The notes under the pieces: generated by a model
What the model was told of the DNA's origin: nothing
What the model saw: the letters and a program-made list of their open reading frames with translations, nothing else
Databases searched by the model: none
Position numbers and translations under genes: made by a program
Assembly: GCF_029227915.1 (NCBI RefSeq)
Contig: NC_079887.1
Location: forward strand, 14,324,001 to 14,384,000
Direction: 5' to 3'
DNA: 60,000 nt
DNA from: Hydractinia symbiolongicarpus
Taxonomy: Eukaryota; Cnidaria; Hydrozoa; Anthoathecata; Hydractiniidae
In this document: positions 52,001-60,000 of the stretch, piece by piece
Position numbering within the stretch: the first letter of the stretch is position 1
How the letters are laid out: each line of letters starts with the position of its first letter

Positions 52001-54364
52001 TGTTTTCGATTGGCTAATACAGCCTTTCCGATGACTTGGGACCATCAGCAGCACATTTTTGAAGACACTATTTTGATTATAATTTGATTACAGAATAATT
52101 TGACAACGAATAATTAATATTTTTTGTGTGACAAAGTTGTACCCAGAGCACGCTTTTTATTTTTCTTCAAATTAAAAGAGGCAGCAGTAATGAAGGTTAG
52201 AAAGGAAAATGTTTTACAATAAACCAACTGTCTTTTTGACACTCTTTGTTGATTTGCTTTGGTTCCGTATCCCTGTGATTAAAAATAATTCTATCTGTGG
52301 AAGAATTTTAAGTGTGTTTCTTCGACCACCGTCCGTTTTTTTTAATACTGTTAAACAAAAAATGGAAGACACTAGAGTGCGTTAGACAAAACATACACAT
52401 CATTCGAAAGGTTTAAAAGTTTAATTGAATCAAAGGGATACTAAGGTTACTACTGTTTAAGTGTAGCAAGAAACCGCTGAAAAAAATTGCGGCACAGGAA
52501 TATTTGTGAAAACCCTTTCTTAAAATAAATGCCTATCAAAATTACCAATGACAATGACAATAATTTATTAAGCGAAACTATTTTTTAAAGCTAATTCGCA
52601 ATGTGAAAAAGTTTTATTTAAAGATTAGTAAGATTCTTAACCAAATCATAATTTGAAGTAATGACAATTTCCCAAACTCAACCTGACAGAGAGAAACTAA
52701 AGCTTCACTTTAACAGTTTTAGGAAAGCTGGTTTGTTAACAGGGTTTCCACCAAAAATATGGTATCAAATTTCCTGACTTTTTCTGATTTTTTCTTTCTT
52801 AAGTTTTTAAAATGCGATCTAAAACAGTATTTCTATGGCCCCTTTTTGTTCTTAAAACTTTAAAATGCGATCTAAAAAAGCATTTATATTGCCAATTAAA
52901 AATATCCGATTTGCAATTTAATCATTTTCTTTGCAAAGTGATTCGCAAAAATGGCATTTCGATTCACAAATTGCGAACTGTTAATATGAACCCTGAAATT
53001 AACTAAAAACACGGCAATAACATTAATAAGGCATGTAATTTTTGAATTTATAGAAATAAAGTTCTATCAGTCTATAAGTCCAGTTAAAAGACAAAAAATT
53101 CCCTGACTTTTCCCTGACTTTCCCTAAAAATAGGTCTTTTTTCCTGATAAAATTCCCTGACTTTCACTGATTTTTCTGACTCAGTGAAAGCTCTGTGTTA
53201 ATCCAGCACTTGCCTAGTTTAGCGAAACCCAATTTCCGCTCTTACATGAAAATTACATGTTTATTGTGGGTTCTTCTTAAAAAATACAAAAACAAGAAAA
53301 CTGATTTTAAAACTGATTTTATCTTCCTTATTCATTATTTCCTTCTGAATAAAAAGAGCTAAAAAAATGTCATATATTATAAAAATGTTATAAATAAATC
53401 TATAAAAATAAATATGAAGAAACAGTTGCCTTTATTCTAAAATAAGTTTGGCACGTTCTTCAAGTATGCTGGCCAAACAGTACCAACATTTGGGTTTACT
53501 TTAAACACAAAAGAAAATAAAAGTCTTACCCAAATTGGGTCTTTCCCATTCCTGGTGCACCACAAAACTCAGTAATCTTTCCAATAGGTATTCCTCCACC
53601 GATTATTTCATCAAGAGCAGCACAAAATGTAACTATCGGAGTATCTTTTTCCTCCTCTTTCATCAACTCATATGCAGATTTATTGTAAGATTGGATTCCT
53701 GTATCACCCTTGATGGCATTCCTAATGTCCAATGCTTCGGTTGAGGTGATTTGCAATTCTAAAAGAAGATAAAAACATTGCGTACATGCTTGCTTGTTAT
53801 CATGCTCATTTTCATAAAAAAGCAAAAAAAATATTTTTTATTGACTGATTAGTGAAATTAATTTAGGATGAAAAACCTTAGTTATACCCAGTTATAAATC
53901 CTCATATTCTAATAAATGTTTAGTTCCAAAGCTTAAAATTTTTTAAATTCATAAAGATAGGAAACACGCATATTTATGAAAATAAACGGAGTTTGATCCA
54001 ATCAAGAAAATAAGTTCTTGCAAATTCCACAAATTTCCTGAATGGTGTAATTCACATAAATATGGGATACTGAATTTACATCTCTGATCTTAGCAAGTAC
54101 AATTATAAGAGTCCTGGTTTAGACTTTCACAGTTTCATATAAGCCTGATATCAGAAGTCAGTTTGATGGGATTGATCAGATTATCAGCCCTATAACTTCC
54201 AGAAAGTGCTAATTCAAGCAGAAAAATTTAAAGAACTTATATCAACCTTTGCTGAGTTCAGTTGCTGTGAGCTCCAACACATCTTTTGAGTTAACAAAAC
54301 CATTAGCATGAAGTTTACTTAGCTGGTTGGCAGACAGTGGATATGATGATAAATCGGCTGGCAT
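43056..54364 (-). CDS. RAD51C: RAD51C, RAD51-paralogue recombinase/ATPase, ten exons
   Basis: Exons in coding order: 54364-54247, 53758-53530, 50812-50742, 49312-49217, 46792-46674, 46541-46410, 45962-45893, 44207-44147, 43322-43262 and 43184-43056. All junctions are GT-AG in phase, giving 1086 nt and 361 residues. The start [18 protein letters not shown] follows an in-frame upstream TAA. An N-terminal helical domain (~1-60) is followed by the RecA core: Walker A GAPGMGKT at 106-113, ACYIDCEGSF (139-145 region; catalytic Glu142, usual DTEG is DCEG), Walker B KIIILD ending Asp218, MNQMTTKI from 259, and [10 protein letters not shown] from 281. The C-terminus PPKRMKIES is basic like the nuclear signal of vertebrate RAD51C. 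RAD51C acts in homologous recombination within the BCDX2 and CX3 complexes. Introns of up to ~3.5 kb hold transposons. Naming is firm from motif order and exon lengths. Confidence 0.95.
43800..43900. repeat. Copy of the 'CGACTAGTC' dispersed repeat in a RAD51C intron
   Basis: CTGTCTGTCGCTGCACG, AAACGCGATATACATTA and CTACCGACTAGTC occur in the same order as in the 17.1-17.5 kb block. It lies in the intron between the 61-nt exons 8 and 9. Confidence 0.45.
44521..44553. repeat. (GATA)n/(GA)n microsatellite
   Basis: AGATAGAGAGAGAGAGATAG followed by ATAGATAGAGACAG; in the RAD51C intron before exon 8. Confidence 0.9.
44824..45548. mobile_element. MITE with ~58-bp TIRs and TAA target duplication
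   Basis: A 725-bp element in the RAD51C intron between exons 7 and 8. The left end AGGCCGGTTTTCATACA and right end (minus strand) AGGCCGGTTTCCATACAAC continue as near-identical inverted repeats through TTTTGCGCCCAGTCGTAAAA. TAA flanks both ends (44821-44823 and 45549-45551). A 3-bp TAA/TTA duplication is the hallmark of PIF/Harbinger insertion. No transposase is present. Confidence 0.85.
49444..49567. repeat. Two-copy ~62-bp tandem repeat in RAD51C intron
   Basis: TTTTGGAGACTCGTCAGACA and TTTTGAACTTTCGTCGGATA begin two similar copies that each include AAAATAT, TTTC and TTGGTC(A)GACA blocks in order. The intron lies between exons 4 and 5, just upstream of exon 4 on the minus strand. Confidence 0.55.
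51318..51519. repeat. Four ~53-bp tandem repeats, TAGATCGC-TTTTAAAA type
   Basis: Units start GTTTTT(G)TAGATCGCATTTT and end AAAAGCGGCGATAGAAAT, at about 51318, 51371, 51424 and 51477. They lie in RAD51C intron 2. The same words occur in opposite orientation at 52805-52885. Confidence 0.8.
52738..53210. mobile_element. Probable MITE with CCCTGACTTT repeats
   Basis: AACAGGGTTTCCACC at 52739 and, inverted, GTGAAAGCTCTGTGTT at ~53185 are weak inverted ends. Repeats of TTCCTGACTTTTT / TTCCCTGACTTT lie just inside both ends (52765-52795 and 53098-53175). The inverted AGATCGC block is inside it, so the two structures are nested or overlapping. Superfamily unknown. Confidence 0.4.
52800..52885. repeat. 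Inverted counterpart of the 51.3-kb repeats
   Basis: TTTTTAAAATGCGATCTAAAA at ~52805 and TTTAAAATGCGATCTAAAAA at ~52861 are complementary to the AGATCGCATTTTAAAA word of the 51318-51519 array. Together the two blocks enclose ~1.3 kb of intron 2 and could be the ends of a foldback element. Confidence 0.65.
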
Positions 54365-55498
54365 TATGGATATAATATTGCAGAAGTATATAATTTAGAA
54401 AATTCACCTAAAAATTCAAAGAAAATTACAATTAGGATTTCAGTATCAACCTTTAGCAATTACTGATCTGGTAACAAAAATTTATGTTATTGTCATTGAC
54501 CATTTTATTAATTTGACGACTGTTTTACTTCCATTTTCTCATAAAATTTAACTGTTGCCCACGCATGGGAATGTGTAACTTTTAAAAGATATTGCCAGTT
54601 TGCTAAAGTGAAGCAAGGCATTGTTGATCTTCTATCTAGGTGATTACTTAGTGGTGGGGTTTTAATTGTGTTGAACCACTATCATTGGTAATTCGTTGTG
54701 TTTAGTGGTGTTCCATAGTGTTGAGTTGAATCAATCACACTAATTTAGCATTGCGTTATACACAGGAAAGAACTATTGCGAAGATAACCATATATATATT
54801 CCTAATTAACAGGGATTTGTGCCATCTAGTAAAACTGACTAATTCATTATTTATAATTTTTAAAATACGAAACACAGAAATTTTTACATTTTTCAAAATA
54901 CGAAATACAAACTTAGTATATGATATTTCTAAGAGTATGAAATTCCTATTTCTAAAAATGAGAAATTATATTTCCTATTTTTAACAAATTTTATCTTTTA
55001 ATTTCACCAAGTTTACAAGTCCCTTTTTTGTGATTTATTTCTGTTTCAATAGGACTTAAATTTCAAATTTTTATTTCCACTACCTTGCAAAATTTTACTG
55101 TTTGTTTGTAACAGAAGTTTTTCAAAATATACATCAGTATGCTTTTGGTCTCAAATCTAAATATACTAATGTTGAAACAAAAAAAAAAGCATTTTAAAAA
55201 AAAGGTGTGTAATTTCATTGTAAAGTTAAACAAGAAGGCCTGGGGGCTCTAAGAATTTCTGCTCGCTACCAAAGAATTTGATGACAAACTGCTAATTCGT
55301 TGTGTTAACGTGCCAAACATTCGAAGGGGTTTGGTGCATGAAGCTCTGAAGATAAAGCACACAAGTGACATTATATCTTACTACATACGCAAACAAAACG
55401 AAACATGTCATACTGAACTCACATTTTAAAAGAAATTGCTAACAAAAAATATTCATGGTTGAAAGTCTTGCGATTAAAACGTTTATGGTCTTAAACAG
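54365..55498. other. RAD51C upstream region, nothing else recognised
   Basis: About 1.1 kb of AT-rich DNA that should contain the RAD51C promoter. No TATA or X-box that I would support, and no divergent gene was found. Short frames around 54751-54984 come from AAATACGAAA-type low-complexity repeats. Confidence 0.4.
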
Positions 55499-55882
55499 CA
55501 TTTAGTTGACAAAAAATCAAAATTTTGATGTGGCCATCATTTTCAGCATACTTTTCTTATTAACTATGCCAATTTTTGTCGAAAATAAAGTAGTTTTAAT
55601 TTTTGGACAATTTTTGGCCTGAAATGACATTTAGGTAACAAGAAAAATTAAAATTTTGGTGTCACTATCATGTTCAGCATACTTTATTTGTTAAATGTAC
55701 CAAATTTTGTTGAAAATATCGTATTTTTAACTTTTAGACCAATTTTGGCCTAAAATGACGTTTAGGTAACAAGAAATCAAAATTTTGGTGTCACCATCAT
55801 GTTCAGCATGCTCTATTTGTTAACTGTACCAAATTTTGTCGAAAACAAATACCAATTTTGGCCTGAAATGTCATTTAGATGA
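55499..55882. repeat. Three ~128-bp tandem repeats
   Basis: CATTTAG(T/G)T(G/A)ACAA begins each unit, followed by AAATTTTGGTGTCAC-ATCATGTTCAGCAT, TTGTTAACTGTACCAAATTTTG and CAATTTTGGCCTGAAATG. Units begin at ~55499, 55629 and 55756; a fourth start at ~55870 is cut short. Confidence 0.85.
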
Positions 55883-57427
55883 CTTCCCAGTACCTAGGGA
55901 GCTTGGGTACGAAGTTTAAATCTGTGACGTTGCAATTGACCATTTGGGACAGGGTTAGTTAGTTAGTCAGTTATACCAATACTATCCTCCTCTCAGAAAT
56001 CCCAGGGTCCAATTTTTCTCATAAAATGCTCCGAAAGAAAAAAAACGACGGTTTTAAAGAATTTCCTACGCCTTCGGGTGCGAAAATTCAAAAAGTGGTA
56101 GGTTACACCAGGCCTACCAATAAAGGGAGAGCTATTTCTCTTGGTTACACAAAGAATCGTCCAATTCTGAAAAATGACAAACCAGCAAAGCCATGAATTG
56201 CTCCCCCAATTGCACAAAAAGTTTGTCTGGCTGAACAATATCAATTTATCTCAATGAAAATCAAAGTTATCTTTCTTATTTGCAGTAAAAAAATAACCAA
56301 AATATATAAAAAAAGATGAGATAAAATAAATAAAAAAGATTTTGTAATAAAGTATATGTATTATACACTTATTAGCTTAGAAATCATTACATTTTGTTTG
56401 AAAATGATAAAAACACAGTAAAGCTTACAAATTGCTATATTTTGCTGCTCAATTAGCTTTAAAAAAAGGTAAAAAATGACGTTGGACTTTATTATAGAGC
56501 TTAAAAAGTTAGTTAATAAGTCCTTTTAAATTCTTTAAAAAGCTCTTTTTGTTTTAAGATATTCAAATTTAAAGAATTTCAGATAAGTTATAGAAAATTT
56601 TGACATTTCCTGCCATCAGAATTTTCAGAATTTTAAGTTGTATTAAGGGATGTGTATTCAAACTTAAGGTTAATTGATTAACATAAAAGTTTTTGCCTCT
56701 TGAATTTTTTCCAATGAACAAGTAACTCTGAATCTGCAGCTTGGTTTGAAATAAAATTTTCTGGGTAAACTTGTATAGGCCCTATATGTTTACTCACAAA
56801 TTTTGATGGGAAACTGACATGTGGATCATAATTCCTTCTCAATATAAAGGTGTAACAGAAAAATCAGAAAAAAAGGTTAGTTGTGTATTTGGATAAATCT
56901 CTTTCAATACGATGAGTGTTGTTGTATTTATCTTAACAGTTATATTTATATTAACATTTTTCAAGTGTGTTCGTGTGTTTGTAACAAGCAAAGTGCATGT
57001 GTTGAATTTTCTTTAAAGTACTCTAAAAATACATGCTTTACATGTTAAATAACTTGGACACAAGCTGGTTATGTCAGTAATTTTTTCACTGCAGGGAAAA
57101 CCTGGGATCAAACTGGGTAGTTTCCAAAACCTCAAAATGGACAGGTTGACGATTCTTAAAAAAACTTGGCAATATTTTTGTAACCGTTCCTAAAAAGTAT
57201 ATTAACTTATACATTTTCTTTATCAGTGTTTCAAGCTCTATACAAAGAAGGCAATGTTTTGTTTTTTTGCAGGTCTTTGCTGACGTCTGCAAAACTTTTT
57301 AACCCCTATATCTCCTTTTACATTGGTTGAAAGAAAATTCGTTTCATTTGAGAAAAATAACAACTTTGCCACCAGGGCTATTTTCTTGTCAGAAGTGATG
57401 ATGAATGATATAAAAGCCTGTTGGTCC
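55883..57427. other. Intergenic, nothing recognised
   Basis: AT-rich DNA. The minus-strand frame at 55993-56244 and that at 57086-57292 show no recognisable domain. Confidence 0.4.
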
Positions 57428-57553
57428 TTATTATGTTCGTTTTATAATAAGTTACAAATAATATAAAAACATAAGCCGCCCTCCCCCGATTATGTTCGTT
57501 CTGTAATTGAAAAATAATATAAAAAATATTGTACTTAAGCCCGTCTGCCCCAA
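57428..57553. repeat. Two-copy ~62-bp tandem repeat
   Basis: TTATGTTCGTTTTATAAT and TTATGTTCGTTCTGTAAT begin two copies, each ending in CATAAGCCGCCCTCCCCC or TTAAGCCCGTCTGCCCCA. Confidence 0.55.
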
Positions 57554-57952
57554 TTATGTTGGCCTGATTATGTATTGTCTGCCCTGTTTTTACCGGGGCA
57601 AGCTGTCGTACATAATCACGGCAGCGTTTATTAACCGGACAGAACAGTCCTTTTTTGTAAACATGCACAAATCATTTATTATACCTAATGTTTAGTTTCA
57701 TTTGAGTTTTTGCTAGCTCACTATTCTAGTTAGCTTTGAGATACTTGTTCTTGTTTAATCAATGCTGAGAGTTTGACCTTAACATACTTGTGTTTTTCCT
57801 CAACACATCAAAATCGTTGTTTAAGCAAGACATCGTAGCGAACGGACGTGTTCATAAGCTATAAGCGGATGTAAAACTTCTCTATCTACAACGGGGAGTG
57901 ATTAGAATAATAAACTTAAATAAATAAATAGTTAATTTCAAATAAAGATATA

Positions 57953-58726
57953 ATGGCTTCGTCTTTTACACTTGCCAACTTAAGTGACATTGTGGGAAAA
58001 TCTAAATCACAAATTGATAAATTCACAAAGCCAGATTTGGTTCAATTTTTGATAAAAGTTCAGGATGAAGTGAAAGAAAAGGTTGGGCTGAAAGAAATAA
58101 AAGACAGCGTAGATGAAATCAAAAATAATGTTCTTAAACGAATTCTCGACGACAACAAAAATATGAAAAAAAGAATTAGATTACTTGAAAAGGAAAACGA
58201 CGAAATTTACGAATCTCAAATTAACCTTGAAATGAAGATTAACGCCCAGGACCAATACTCCAGAAGAAATAATCTGGAAATCATTGGCATATCAGATGAT
58301 ATCGCTGATCGAAATCTCGAAGCAAAGGTAATAAGCATTCTTCAGGAAATCGGTGTTAACTGTGATTGTAACGAAATTGAGGCTTGTCATCGCCTACCAA
58401 AGTCAAAGAGGGAAAGAGACTCGAAATTTCCAAAGCGCACTATAGTTAGGTTCGTCAACAGGAAAAAGGCTGAAAAAGCGCTCGAAAACCGTAAAAAGTT
58501 GAAAGACAGTGTAAATCATCGTAAAGTTGTTATTTCAGATAATCTTTGCCCAGCTTATAAAGCCCTGTTGGGAATGAGCAGTCAATTATATCACGAAGGT
58601 AGAATTGCATCATCTTGGTCTTGGAAGGGTAATGTTTTTATTAAACCAAATATAACAGATGAACCTTTTAAAATTTTTCACGTAAGCGACTTAGATTATT
58701 ATTATGACGATGTTTCCTTGGAATAA
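57953..58726 (+). CDS. LINE ORF1 protein, coiled coil and RRM-like
   Basis: 257 residues, uninterrupted, start ATG 57953. Residues ~45-95 are a Lys/Glu/Asn-rich heptad region (KNVLKRILDDNKNMKKRI). At ~98-115 comes the diagnostic DQYSRRNNLEIIGI, which opens the RRM-like domain of L1/CR1-type ORF1 proteins. ACHRLPKSK at ~145 and a TIVRFVNRKKAE segment follow, then the C-terminal domain with GNVFIKPN. Such proteins bind the element's RNA as trimers. The intact frame suggests recent insertion. Confidence 0.85.
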   Translation: MASSFTLANLSDIVGKSKSQIDKFTKPDLVQFLIKVQDEVKEKVGLKEIKDSVDEIKNNVLKRILDDNKNMKKRIRLLEKENDEIYESQINLEMKINAQDQYSRRNNLEIIGISDDIADRNLEAKVISILQEIGVNCDCNEIEACHRLPKSKRERDSKFPKRTIVRFVNRKKAEKALENRKKLKDSVNHRKVVISDNLCPAYKALLGMSSQLYHEGRIASSWSWKGNVFIKPNITDEPFKIFHVSDLDYYYDDVSLE

Positions 58727-58767
58727 GGTAAATTTTTAAACGTGTCTTTTTCGCGCCAAAAAAAGGC

Positions 58768-58768
<1 letters not shown>

Positions 58769-58828
<60 letters not shown>
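58769..58828. repeat. Poly(T) run of 60 between LINE ORF1 and ORF2
   Basis: Sixty consecutive T, soon followed by (ATTT)n at 58847-58866. It separates two otherwise intact ORFs of the same element. The exact length may be unreliable in the assembly. Confidence 0.95.
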
Positions 58829-59101
58829 CGTTCACTCGATTTAATAATTTATTTATTTATTTATTTTTGCGCGCTTGCTTGCTGAATCGGTCATAAATAT
58901 CAATTTTCACTCCCCTGTAGTTTATCATCTTGTCTAGCTTTTGAAACGCTAAACACATCTTTTGACACATCCCATTGTCATTTTGTGTGTTGTGTCATTT
59001 CCTGCTTGTTTTCGTCTGCTCTCATACGTGATTATCTTGTTTCTATAGGCTTGTTGATAATTTTTGTGTGATATTTTTATGTTCTGTGTGTTCACTTAAA
59101 A

Positions 59102-60000
59102 ATGATAAATTTTCCGTGTGGTGTCTGTGGAAAGTCTGTTAATTCAAATCATAAGGCTATTCAGTGTGATATTTGTAAATTCTGGATTCATATTAAATGC
59201 AATGGTCTCAATGCTGATGATTATATATCTCTCCAAAACTCTGATGAACTTTGGTTCTGTTGTAAATGTATCAACAAAATTCTCCCCTTTGGCTCAACAA
59301 CTCCCCCCTTAGTTTATGACAAGAGTCTTTCCTCTATGGAAATGAAAAGGTTTCTCTCCCAGCTCAACTCTATTGAAATCAACGAGGTCCCCCATCCTGA
59401 AACCATGGGTGGTGTCAACTGCAAATATTACGATCCAATTGAATTCTCTGCCCTTCAAGTTAATTCTGATAAATTCTCCCTTTTTCATATGAATATCGCC
59501 TCTCTGTCTAAACATATTGATGAACTAAAGATTCTGTTAGGTCAACTTGGGCATGACTTCAGTGTTATTGGTATCACTGAGACCAAATTCCAGACTAAAA
59601 TCCCACCTATTAACTGCGATCTATCGGGTTATTCCTTCACGCACACACCTACTGAAGGTGAAAAGGGTGGTGCTCTTTTGTACATCCCTAATCACTTGCA
59701 ATTTATTGAACGTCCCGACCTGGATACTCTTGCATATAAAAGCAAGGAGCTTGAATCTAAATTCATTGAAATTATACGGGCCAAAGATAGAAACATGATT
59801 GTTGGATGCATCTACAGACATCCCTCGATGTCTGTTGATGAGTTCAACAATCATTTTTTATTGCCTCTTCTTGAGAAAGCGTCTTCAGATAACAAGTCTA
59901 TCTTCCTCCTTGGAGACTTTAATATTGACCTTCTAAAGTCTGAAACAGTCAAAGAAGTGTCCGATTACATCGATATTACTTCGCAATTTAACTTACTCCC
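59102..60000 (+). CDS. LINE ORF2, PHD finger plus AP-like endonuclease, partial
   Basis: From ATG 59102 the frame stays open for 299 codons to the window edge. Residues ~5-62 are a PHD finger: CGVCGK, QCDICKFWIHIKC and WFCCKC, giving Cys4-His-Cys3. From ~120 the endonuclease/exonuclease/phosphatase fold shows its metal and catalytic blocks: FHMNIASL (Asn), GITETKF (Glu), GGALLYIP, VGCIYRHP and LLGDFNIDL (Asp and Asn). It nicks target DNA for target-primed reverse transcription; the reverse transcriptase should follow after 60000. All catalytic-type residues that can be seen are present. Confidence 0.9.
   Translation, partial: MINFPCGVCGKSVNSNHKAIQCDICKFWIHIKCNGLNADDYISLQNSDELWFCCKCINKILPFGSTTPPLVYDKSLSSMEMKRFLSQLNSIEINEVPHPETMGGVNCKYYDPIEFSALQVNSDKFSLFHMNIASLSKHIDELKILLGQLGHDFSVIGITETKFQTKIPPINCDLSGYSFTHTPTEGEKGGALLYIPNHLQFIERPDLDTLAYKSKELESKFIEIIRAKDRNMIVGCIYRHPSMSVDEFNNHFLLPLLEKASSDNKSIFLLGDFNIDLLKSETVKEVSDYIDITSQFNLL

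Larger units (their letters stand above)
57830..60000 (+). mobile_element. LINE (CR1/L2-like group), 5' part, open to window end
   Basis: Two plus-strand ORFs in LINE order: a coiled-coil ORF1 (57953-58726) and an ORF2 that begins with a PHD finger and an AP-endonuclease (59102 onward). Both are free of stops. The 5' boundary near 57830 is approximate. Reverse transcriptase and 3' end lie beyond the window. Domain order PHD then endonuclease suggests a CR1-related clade but the clade cannot be set without the reverse transcriptase. Confidence 0.8.

Overview
This is a eukaryotic, AT-rich window. Genes have introns with GT-AG junctions, and there are microsatellites and dense transposon debris. 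The mixture of YqaJ/SWIM plus THAP (ISL2EU-like) elements, Mutator-like, BEL/Pao, pogo/Jerky-like and PHD-endonuclease LINE elements is what one meets in cnidarian genomes. The host assignment (a cnidarian) is my inference; no species is claimed.

Three host genes can be reconstructed. (1) 3073-4296 (+) is an intronless gene for a 407-residue protein ending in a Tctex1-type dynein light chain domain; a perfect RFX X-box palindrome overlaps its start codon. (2) 14410-17680 (-) is a six-exon gene for an unrecognised 383-residue protein with a short C-terminal coiled coil and a basic cluster. (3) 43056-54364 (-) is a ten-exon RAD51C orthologue (361 residues, Walker A and B intact). Its internal exon lengths match those I recall for human RAD51C, except that one 167-nt exon is split as 71+96.

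Layout: 1-3 kb, intergenic with two MITEs. 3-4.3 kb, Tctex1 gene. 4.3-6.7 kb, intergenic. 6.76-12.3 kb, a ~5.5 kb satellite array of ~110-bp hairpin units with a 331-bp higher-order repeat. 12.8 kb, a tRNA-like sequence with an abnormal anticodon arm. 14.4-17.7 kb, the unknown gene. 17.7-24.4 kb, non-coding with degenerate repeats. 24.4-33.7 kb, a stack of nested transposons: a Mutator-like (MULE) transposase gene cut by two ISL2EU-like insertions, one of which holds a second ISL2EU-like copy that itself holds a ~3 kb insert carrying 2A/USP-like/DUF6570-type coding remnants. 33.7-43 kb, fragments of a Cys-rich ORF, BEL/Pao, a Myb/SANT-like ORF, a pogo/Jerky-like transposase and an unidentified element. 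43-54.4 kb, RAD51C with transposons in its introns. 54.4-57.8 kb, non-coding with tandem repeats. 57.8-60 kb, the 5' half of an apparently intact LINE whose ORF1 is complete and whose PHD-endonuclease ORF2 runs off the window.

The host genes show no functional clustering. The most informative part is the transposon stack: target-site and reading-frame continuity across the insertions gives the order of events and supports 2-bp AT target duplications for the ISL2EU-like elements. All family names come from motif recognition by eye, not from searches.
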